This document shows positions 17,514-24,321 of a stretch of DNA of 24,321 nucleotides, one piece after another. The stretch is from NCBI RefSeq assembly GCF_001039355.2, contig NW_019774458.1:348138-372458 (forward strand). Direction: 5' to 3'. The position numbers and the translations under genes are program-made. The notes below the pieces were generated by a model. The model worked only from the letters and a program-made list of their open reading frames with translations. It ran no database searches and was not told the DNA's origin. The stretch's first letter is position 1. The number at the start of each line of letters is the position of its first letter. This DNA comes from Lingula anatina. Taxonomy: Eukaryota > Brachiopoda > Lingulata > Lingulida > Lingulidae.

Positions 17514-20500
17514 AAAAATCATAAGAAATAACGATTTAAAGAAAAACACCCATTTTCCCATTGATTTGAATGGGGACTTCCGACTAGTGCGTCACGTAGG
17601 GTGTAACGCACTTCAACTTGGCGTAGTTCTCTTATTTGGTCGGTAACCCCCAACTTTTTTGGCAAAATTAAAATCTACTTGGATGCCTCTTTACGCAAAA
17701 AGTTTTTTTTTTTAATTCAAACGTTAGAAAAATCATAAAAAATAACGTTTTGGTGAAAAACACCCATTTTCCCATTGATTTGAATGGGGACTAGTGCGTC
17801 ACGCAGGGTGTCATGCACTTCAACTTGGCGTAGTTCTCTTATTTGGTCAGTGACCCCCAATTTTCTTGGTAAAATTTAAATGTACTTGGAGGCCTCTTTA
17901 CATAAAAAATTTTTTTTTAAAAAATTCGAACGTCAGAAAGTCATAAAAAATAATGCTTTAGTGAAAAAACACCCATTTTCCCATTGATTTGAATGGGGAC
18001 TAGTGCGATAAGCAGGGTGTATCATACTTGGGGCTAGTTCTCTTATTTGGTCGGTGACCCCCAATTTTTTTTTGCAAATTTTTAATGTACTTGGGTGTCT
18101 CTTCAAACAAAAAAATTTTTTTAAAATTCGAACGGTGGAACATGTAACGACCGATCTACCTTAAGTGGTATACACACTGGTAGACTATATCAAGATGTTT
18201 AGTGCAACTTTCTAAGGGAGTCCCCATTAAAGGCATGTGGCCAATGTCAGTTATTGTTAGTGAAGTGTGTCCAGGTTTGTTATTATCATTGATTCTTATA
18301 AAAAATGCCAGATGGGAAGTTGCAGGGTATGCCGGATGGGGAGTTACATAGTGTGAAACCATATCTTGCAAGTTGGGCAATCAAGAATTCATAGTCTTAT
18401 ACAAGTATGAATTAAACTGTTCAACTTTTTAAGATTGTCCATTTGGCTTGAAGTGTTCCATAAAGTAATCCCAACTAATTTAAAAACCTTATTAATAAGG
18501 ACGTTTTATTGTGTTTTAGGTTTGAGGGACAGGAAAACATTATTTATAAAAGGCTTTCCAGGTGACACCACAGATGATAAATTGAAGGCTTTATCAAAAG
18601 ATATTTTGGATGTGCGTATGAGAGTAAGGAAGAAAGGCAGTCCTAAATCATTGGCGTAAGACTTTTTTCTTGTTTTGTTTCAAATTAAGAGAGAAATTGT
18701 CACATAAACACCCTTCTTATTCAAACATAAAGCATTTTTAGAAAAAATTATATTTAAACTCGATAAAGATTCAGAGGCCACTGACCATGTTTTCTTTTTG
18801 AACTGCACTAACTTTGAACCTATCTCTCTGTTCAATAGATAGTTAGGCCAAGCATTAGTGCCAAAGAAAAGTGGAGCAAATGAAACTTGAGATTTAATCT
18901 TGAATATTAAGTTTCGTTCTGCTGTACATTTAAGTTTAAAGAAGATAATTTTAAAAGCTATAAATGATATAGTGTTTCCAGTATTTTTGGCTTTTTTTCT
19001 AATAAATGGTAAGTGCATTCTCTACTTCTCCATCTTTTCTTATAGATTTGCATTCCTTGAATTCAAAGATGAAGCAACAGCAGAAAAGAACCACAAACTT
19101 TTATCAAGCAAGAAAATTGGGGATAATCAGATACATGTGGATTATGTTGGAGAAAAGAGCAAACTTGGGGCCAACAAGAAAGAAGTGAATGCACGTAAGG
19201 AGTTTGAAAGATTTGCAGACATCTCAGGTGGCTCGAAGAAAAAAAAAAACATTAGTAATTTCAAAGCTCAATAACTTAAGCAGTTTTGAAGGTATTGCAA
19301 TGAGATTTGGGATATTTTGGGAATTTCAAAATGTTGTTTTAAATAAATGCTGACAATTTCATGACTCCACCTTTCTTAGTTTTGGCCCAACAAAAAAATT
19401 AAAATTTTAAGTTAAGTTTTGGCACACCAAATAATTAAAATCATAAGTAAAAAATGCCATGCCATGTGTGCCCAAACTAAGAAGGGCAGAGTCATTTATT
19501 TGAACCATCATGTTCTTAAAATATTTCAAATTTCATTGCAATATCTGCAAAACTGTTGAAGTTATTAAACTTTAAACTGAAATTAGTACCCTGTACTTAT
19601 TTACTTATTATTTATTTATTTATTCATTTATTATTATTTTTAGCCACTGGATATGAAATATCCCACTAACTAGCATGAGAAGAAGATTGATAATTTATTT
19701 AATTGATCTTCCATTCATGCTCTTCTACATATTTCTCATATATTACATTTCAGAGGACCTAGATCCACTCAAGTTATATGTCACTGGTTTCTCCAATGAA
19801 CTCTCCAAAGCAGAGTGTACCTCACATCTAAAGAAGCTATTTCCAGCTGCCTCCTCGGTAACAATACCAACCCGTAAACGAGACAATAAGCTCTTGGGGT
19901 GAGCACTGATAAACTGACATACATTTTGTTATCATTTTCTTTGATCAAGAAGAGATGAGAAACCAACCATGAAACCTAACTTGGGTTCTAATATCTGTAA
20001 ATTTTCTTGTAATTGTCAACTGTCTTTTGCATTATTTAAATCAGTTGAAATATTTTTTTACATAACCTTGCTTTTCACTGATTGAAACTTTAAATGTGTT
20101 TGTTTCTTTGTAGGTATGCATTTATTCATTTTAATATAGAGGCTGATGTGAAAACAGCACATGACACTATGCAAGAGAAAAAGATTTCAGGGAAAAAAAT
20201 AGTTGTTTTATATGCACGAAAAAGCAAAAAAGAGAACACCAAAAAACAGAAAAAAACAGGTGAGTTCTCAAGAAGCATGCTCTCTGAAAATAAACATGCT
20301 TTGGATGCCAGAGCATTCATTTAAAGATAAGATTTAAGATTTAAAATAGATTATAACAGAAAGTGTTTATCCTGATATATCAGAGATTATGATATAGGAA
20401 TATTTTATTCTCACTTTTAGTACATATTGGAAATTTGTTGATTGAAAATTTCAGAAAAAGAGCCACCTGCAAAGAAGCAAAAAAAGACAAAGACTGATGA

Positions 20501-20720
20501 TGATGATGATGATGAAGAAGACGATGATGATGAGGACGATGATGATGTTGATGAAGAAGAGGATGATGATGATGATGATGATGAAGAAGAGGATGATGAT
20601 GATGATGACAACGATGAAGAAGAAGAGGAGGAGGAGGATGAAAGTGAGGGAGATGGAGATGATGATGAGGAAGATGATGATGATGATGACGACGATGATG
20701 ATGATGATGATGAAGATTAG
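12839..20720 (+). CDS. Nucleolin-like paralogue with two RRMs and a polyacidic tail (11 exons, 502 aa)
   Basis: Coding exons: 12839-12871, 13929-14135, 14443-14496, 14852-15083, 15596-15694, 16353-16394, 18520-18655, 19046-19194, 19754-19898, 20114-20259 and 20455-20720. All are in phase; the intron after 15083 is GC-AG, the others GT-AG. Order: 11-codon first exon (MTKNKEIARKS); Lys/Pro-rich basic region (12-98); acidic run (99-175); short linker; RRM1 (228-307; RNP2 TLFIKGFP, degenerate RNP1 SLAFAFLEF); RRM2 (323-404; LKLYVTGF, LGYAFIHF); basic cluster AKKQKKTK; 74-residue tail of which 69 are Asp or Glu. It resembles nucleolin in exon phases and in the VDYVGEKSK end of RRM1, but lacks RGG repeats. 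A nucleolar RNA-binding or histone-chaperone-like role is inferred. The donor after 19194 could instead be at 19228, adding 11 residues. Confidence 0.9.
12943..12975. repeat. Perfect stem-loop (14-bp arms) in paralogue intron 1
   Basis: Arms ACATGTACTTACTA and TAGTAAGTACATGT flank a 5-base loop, about 70 bases after the first 5' splice site. The right arm contains GTAAGT-like TAGTAAGT, which would be sequestered in an RNA hairpin. It is followed by mostly featureless intron up to the MITE at 13494. Confidence 0.85.
13494..13757 (+). mobile_element. Complete MITE-like element with 5-bp target duplication
   Basis: Starts CAGTGGGGGAT and ends ATCCGCCCCTG, giving imperfect short terminal inverted repeats. 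Both sides are flanked directly by TAAGT (13489-13493 and 13758-13762). A C run near 13543-13556 is the counterpart of the G runs in the other copies. There is no transposase. It inserted into intron 1 of the plus-strand gene. Family unknown; termini recall hAT-type elements, but the duplication seen is 5 bp rather than 8. Confidence 0.8.
14852..15083 (+). other. Paralogue exon 4: internal acidic domain with GC donor
   Basis: Encodes residues 99-175, almost all Asp/Glu with interspersed Ser, from GAT/GAA codon runs. The next exon opens only in phase 1. The only donor giving that phase is AG|GCATGT at 15084. The nearby GT at 15088 would give a stop after a few codons of the next exon. Confidence 0.85.
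15260..15290. repeat. (TG)n microsatellite, about 15 units, paralogue intron 4
   Basis: Uninterrupted GT dinucleotide repeat within the GC-AG intron. Confidence 0.95.
16543..18164. mobile_element. 1.6-kb non-autonomous DNA transposon with TTAA target duplication
   Basis: Perfect 17-bp terminal inverted repeats, GGTAGATCGGTCGTTAC at 16547-16563 and its reverse complement at 18144-18160, are each flanked by TTAA (16543-16546 and 18161-18164). TTAA duplication is typical of piggyBac and Kolobok superfamilies; the GG start does not look like piggyBac's CCC. No transposase-like ORF is present. The right half has three tandem units of about 210 bp and a (CA)n tract. The element occupies most of intron 6 of the nucleolin paralogue. 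A CACGTG at 17187-17192 lies inside it. Confidence 0.92.
17440..18140. repeat. Three internal tandem units of about 210 bp within the TTAA element
   Basis: Each unit carries CACCCATTTTCCCATTGATT followed by TGAATGGGGAC; anchors are at 17547, 17761 and 17970, so periods are 214 and 209. Each also has TAGTTCTCTTATTTGGTC. The first unit is preceded by a (CA)n microsatellite at about 17468-17509. Confidence 0.92.
18520..19194 (+). other. Paralogue RRM1 (exons 7-8)
   Basis: RNP2 TLFIKGFP lies at about 229-236. RNP1 is SLAFAFLEF, where the usual Lys/Arg-Gly has become Leu-Ala, but the two aromatic positions are kept. The phase-2 intron lies immediately before RNP1, as in the nucleolin RRMs. The end VDYVGEKSK parallels MDYVGQKSK of nucleolin RRM2, so this RRM is probably its counterpart. 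Confidence 0.85.
19270..19566. mobile_element. Foldback (MITE-like) element in paralogue intron 8
   Basis: Imperfect inverted arms of about 95-110 bp: AATAACTT, CAGTTTTG, TATTGCAATGA, GATATTTTGG/AATATTTTAA and TTCTTAGTTT recur in reverse complement between 19480 and 19566. It starts about 75 bases after the preceding exon and supplies a stop codon (TAA, 19272-19274) to the frame that would be read if that exon were not spliced. Confidence 0.75.
19754..20259 (+). other. Paralogue RRM2 (exons 9-10)
   Basis: RNP2-like LKLYVTGF at about 323-330 and canonical RNP1 LGYAFIHF at about 365-372. The same phase-2 split precedes RNP1. The domain ends in a Lys-rich segment (ARKSKKENTKKQKK). Confidence 0.85.
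20455..20720 (+). other. Paralogue last exon: NLS-like cluster and polyacidic C-terminus
   Basis: EKEPPAKKQKKTKT is followed by 74 residues, 69 of them Asp or Glu, up to TAG. The coding DNA is a GAT/GAA/GAG trinucleotide tract prone to length change. Nothing similar ends the neighbouring nucleolin. Confidence 0.92.
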
Positions 20721-23542
20721 TGGCACTGAATGAAAATAAGACCTGTACATAGTTCAACACAACTTTACTGGATGAAATGGCATTAATACATTAGAGTCAT
20801 CAAAGTTCATAAGATCAAAAACAAACTTGTGTTTTTGTTCTTTATTCATTTATCATCTTAACGGTAGATTGAATACACATTTACTCATTTTTTAGAAATG
20901 ATGGACATACTTTTAAGTAAGGGATATATTTTATGCATAGCATTTTCATGAATGCAACAGAAGCATTGCTTAACATTTTAGTCACTCGTCAGCGGAAAGT
21001 ACTTTTAAGTCAGAATAGTTCAACTTTTGCAGCAGTCTATATGCTGTTGGTTCCCAGATTTTACATGTGATTTTATAGTTCACACCAAATAAGGATGTGC
21101 AACTCTGTCTTTACTCTGATAAAGGTGACTGAAACATGTTTGCTGATCAGTTTAATCTCTGTACATTTTCAGAACATCCAATGTTTTTGTAGAGGGGTGT
21201 TCTAGTCAAATTATGGACCAACAGTACCATTGGGGGTCCACGGTTGAAAAAAGAGCTTTTGAAAAAGTCACTAGGTGTATTTAAGGTAGATGATGCTTAA
21301 ATAGAAAATATATCAAACAGATGGAAGTTTCATTAAAGCTCAAGCCAGAAACAAAATAGAATTATGTTACTTAGTTCTTAATTAAGTGCATTTTCTGCAC
21401 CCTGGAAACTACTGTAAAGTTGTAAAATGTCTGATCACCCAAGTTTTGAATGAGGATTGCTGTTGGAATTGATACTCTTAATTGAAGAACAAGAAGCTCC
21501 AGTGTATTTTAAGAAAAGAAAGATTTATAGTAACTATTGGTATCCATCTTTTTTTCAGCAGATTGTCAGAAAAAAGTCTGCCTGACTGTCGACTTTTCAA
21601 GACATGCTTCACACATTCTAGTTGGTCAGTTTTCTTGTGTTTCTGTTTCTTTTGGTGTTGGTGGCAATTGTTAGGTTTTATTGAGGTATTGGTGTACACT
21701 ACTACAAAAATTTTGTCAGCTTTGTGCAGAGTTCTAAAATGAAAAGGCGAAATATACTGATGCTTCATGAAAATCTTTTGGTTTAGCCTTTGAATCTGCG
21801 CAGTATTGAGATATGAAGTGGATAAAATTGCGAATGCTTTAGTCTTATAACTTGAAAATTATCCTTTTACATCAAGTTTTACTTTACAATTGTTATTTCA
21901 TTGTTTTGGCTCTGGTTTCAACATGGTTCAGTTGAATGTAGAACATCCCTCAAACCGTTTATATAATAATGACTAAAGTAATTTTAGAATTAATCTGGGG
22001 TTTTGCTACTGGTTGTTTAGAATGGTCAATTAAATTAATATTCTTCTGACAATTTGTGTACTAGCTTGTCCTTTCTTGTAATGTGAAATGTACAGATTCC
22101 TACCAGAAAACCATCCTTTCCAACCTGAAATGGGTATTATGGTCTTTTCATTAGCCTCTAGACACTACAGCCACAGTAACCTGTCAGCCGATCAAAATGT
22201 TAGTGAATGAGATAATATTTTTTATTAACTATGGGAGGGGGGTATTTGTCGTGTCCAAGATTAAAGACTACATATCCCTTTTATAGATGTAGAGAGAGAC
22301 AGGGATGTGAACTAAGCAGAGAAGTCAGAACTATGATAAATAACCTGTAGTAATATTACAATGTCCTTTATTCTTAGCAGACAATTTTTGAGAAATTGAA
22401 CTCATTAGTAAGGTGCAATTTAAAGAAAAATTTTCTGTAGAACAAATGGTTTTCTTGCTCCACAAAGTGGGTTCTTGCAAGGAGCTCTACATCATAAAAT
22501 TTGGTTAACTTCATAAATTCCAATATAATATCTCCCCCAAAATGATAGTCACCATTTCCATCACATCAGACCTTCAAATATGACTTCTTTCCAGGGACTT
22601 CTTAGTCTGTATTTTGATACCAAACAAGTTTTAATCTATAAAATTTTTATTTGCTGAAATATGCAAATCTTACAATTCTCGATTACAAAACATTTGCACT
22701 CTTTACATATACACAGTAGAATATAACTAACAATACCTGTTTAATTTCACCTTTCAAATCTCAGCAAGGTGACAAAGCCAAACTGGGTAAAATCATAACA
22801 GACAGAAAATGGTAGTAAATTTGACAACATGAAGATGCACCAATTAATTGGGTCTAGGCATTCAGAATGCATTGCAGTTAATAAGAATACACTAATCAAT
22901 TATTACCCACTACCAAAAATGCTGCATTCGTATATAAAATAGTAATGAGTTACAGCAATGTGTTTTAGCATAAAGGAAATTTGAATTTTGGCATATATAA
23001 TGGATGGGGGGATCATCTATTCATTTCTTGACAATTGGCAGCATCTCCAAATTATGTATTGATATGGTTCCAATAGGCAAATTTACAAAGTTAAATCATC
23101 TTGATGAATTAAGTCTGGTTACTAACTAGATTAACTTCCCTGCTAAATGTAGCTGGTCCATTGCATTTACAAATGTACATTAATCTGCAGCCCAAGCAAA
23201 AGGAGGGAAAAAAGATAACACATTTTAGATTATGAACTTATTTTAAATCACTCTCTTTCAACAAGATGTCTCAGCATTTTTTGCTGCAATTACTACAGTC
23301 ATAACAGAAGCAATAAATATGTGCAAATATATTGACAAGACCAAATGCATCTACATCCAGTGAAGACTAACATTGAGTTGCTGACATTTTTATCACTGGA
23401 AGAGCCCATCTTGTCCTACTGGTAGAATTCATTTAGAAAACTACCATAACTGGGGTTGAAGGCATATAACAAAGCATTAACATCCTCTGCCTCAAACATT
23501 GCATGAAATTCCAGTGTAGGCAGGCATAACAAAGTTATCGTA
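20721..23542. other. 3' UTR of the paralogue, then intergenic; no gene seen
   Basis: No ORF with protein-like content and no joinable exon pairs on either strand. No AATAAA occurs within the first kilobase after the stop; an ATTAAA variant lies near 21332. TTAAGGTAGAT at about 21281-21291 matches the first 11 bases of the TTAA element's end, possibly by chance. Minus-strand AATAAA hexamers near 22220, 22367 and 22645 could serve the gene at the right end. Confidence 0.5.
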
Positions 23543-23974
23543 TCAGTCGACAGTGTGCCATTTTCCTCCTTCAAAGTCCTTTTCAACAGTCTCAGTGGCT
23601 AAATTCAACTGGCTGTTATTACGTTGTTGTCCTTTGGATTTTTGTCTTGTCATACCGTGTAGCGGTTTTTTGTGGTAGATCCTGCTTTTGCAATGGTATC
23701 TGTGTGGGCCTGTAAAAAGTTTAATATCTACCATCATCTGCTAACAGGTGAGAAATTCAAGTCTTACCAATTAATATTTAAGGACATGTATGAGCCTCAC
23801 TGTTATTTTCAATAGTAGCAATGATCTTGATAAAATTTAAATGTACACTTCAATCTTCCAAAGATTAAATAATAGATCAAATAGACATGATAAGGTTACG
23901 ATGCCAATGATTTCCTTACCTGGAAACCTATTGCTATTTTCTGTGGTATAGTCAATCTTTCTTTTAGTTTTTTC
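23543..23974 (-). CDS. 3' end of an unidentified gene (last two exons)
   Basis: Exon 23974-23920 follows TTTCTTTTTAG and ends CAG|GTAAGG; the last exon starts at 23707 after TTTTTACAG. Two frames pass the junction without a stop. Frame A (entering phase 0) gives EKTKRKIDYTTENSNRFPG, then GPHRYHCKSRIYHKK and on to FEGGKWHTVD, ending at TGA 23543-23545. Frame B (entering phase 2) gives KKLKERLTIPQKIAIGFQ, then AHTDTIAKAGSTTKNRYTV, ending at TGA 23650-23652. B looks more like ordinary folded protein, A gives the longer ORF. I recognise no family. Earlier exons should lie beyond the right edge. Confidence 0.5.
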
Positions 23975-24305
23975 CTAAAAAGAAAGGGGAAATATCATCC
24001 AAGGATTTAAGACTGTTCATAAAACTGAAAGAATGATTTTTATTGACAAAGAATTTTCGTTATTAAAAGGTATTCCAATATTTGGATTATATTTTTTATG
24101 TAAACAATAATATCACTATTAATATGTTAATTTCTGAAAATAATGGTCAAGTTGGGGTAAATAAACACAAGTTGTTTATACTTGTGGCTGTATACAGTTT
24201 TAAGCTTCAAAACTCAGTTGCTACATTATAAATTTATTTCTAAATACTATCCAATACTGAAATATTTGCATCTTCCCTTGCCTTAGGCTATTCAATGCAT
24301 CAACA

Positions 24306-24321
24306 CCCCCCCCCCCCCCCC
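24306..24321. repeat. Poly(C) run at the window end
   Basis: Sixteen C residues finish the window, suggesting a contig or gap boundary caused by a homopolymer. Confidence 0.8.

Noticed and set aside
20380-20760. His-, Ile- and Ser-rich ORFs on the minus strand near the polyacidic tail
   Set aside because: Low-complexity reflections of the (GAT/GAA) tract that codes the Asp/Glu tail on the plus strand.
21281-21291. A second copy of the TTAA transposon end
   Set aside because: Only 11 bases match and no partner end or TTAA-flanked right terminus is visible.

Overview
This window is AT-rich metazoan nuclear DNA. It has multi-exon genes with GT-AG introns of about 50 to 2,100 bases, long intergenic spacers, microsatellites, foldback elements and MITE-like repeats. 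Gene content and repeat style suggest a marine invertebrate, but the phylum cannot be fixed from the sequence. The last 16 bases are a C run, as at a contig or gap edge.

Layout. (1) 736-2912, minus strand: the 5' half of a gene I identify as AP1AR/gadkin (AP-1 complex-associated regulatory protein). Five small coding exons join in phase, two of them of only 15 and 26 nt. The rest of the gene lies off the left edge. (2) 2913-5750: repeats (a 200-bp foldback sits just before this, inside AP1AR intron 1), G/C-tract MITE-like copies, and one weak two-exon candidate. (3) 6094-12411, minus strand: a complete 15-exon nucleolin gene (558 aa) with alternating basic/acidic N-terminal modules, three RRMs and an RGG tail. 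Two related box C/D snoRNA candidates lie in introns 8 and 13. (4) 12412-12838: a 427-bp interval between two divergent start codons, a likely bidirectional promoter with a CACGTG E-box. (5) 12839-20720, plus strand: a complete 11-exon nucleolin-like paralogue (502 aa). It has a basic/acidic N-terminus and two RRMs, but ends in a 74-residue Asp/Glu tail instead of an RGG domain. One intron uses a GC-AG pair, and intron 6 carries a 1.6-kb TTAA-flanked transposon. (6) 20721-23542: no gene seen. (7) 23543-23974, minus strand: two exons that look like the 3' end of an unidentified gene.

The central theme is a head-to-head pair of nucleolin-family genes. Both have an 11-codon first exon, and all five RRMs are split by a phase-2 intron just before RNP1 and separated by phase-1 introns. 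This points to duplication with inversion, then divergence: one copy keeps the RGG tail and snoRNA-hosting introns, the other has swapped its tail for a polyacidic one. Both probably act in the nucleolus in pre-rRNA and ribosome biogenesis; for the second copy this is inference from homology.
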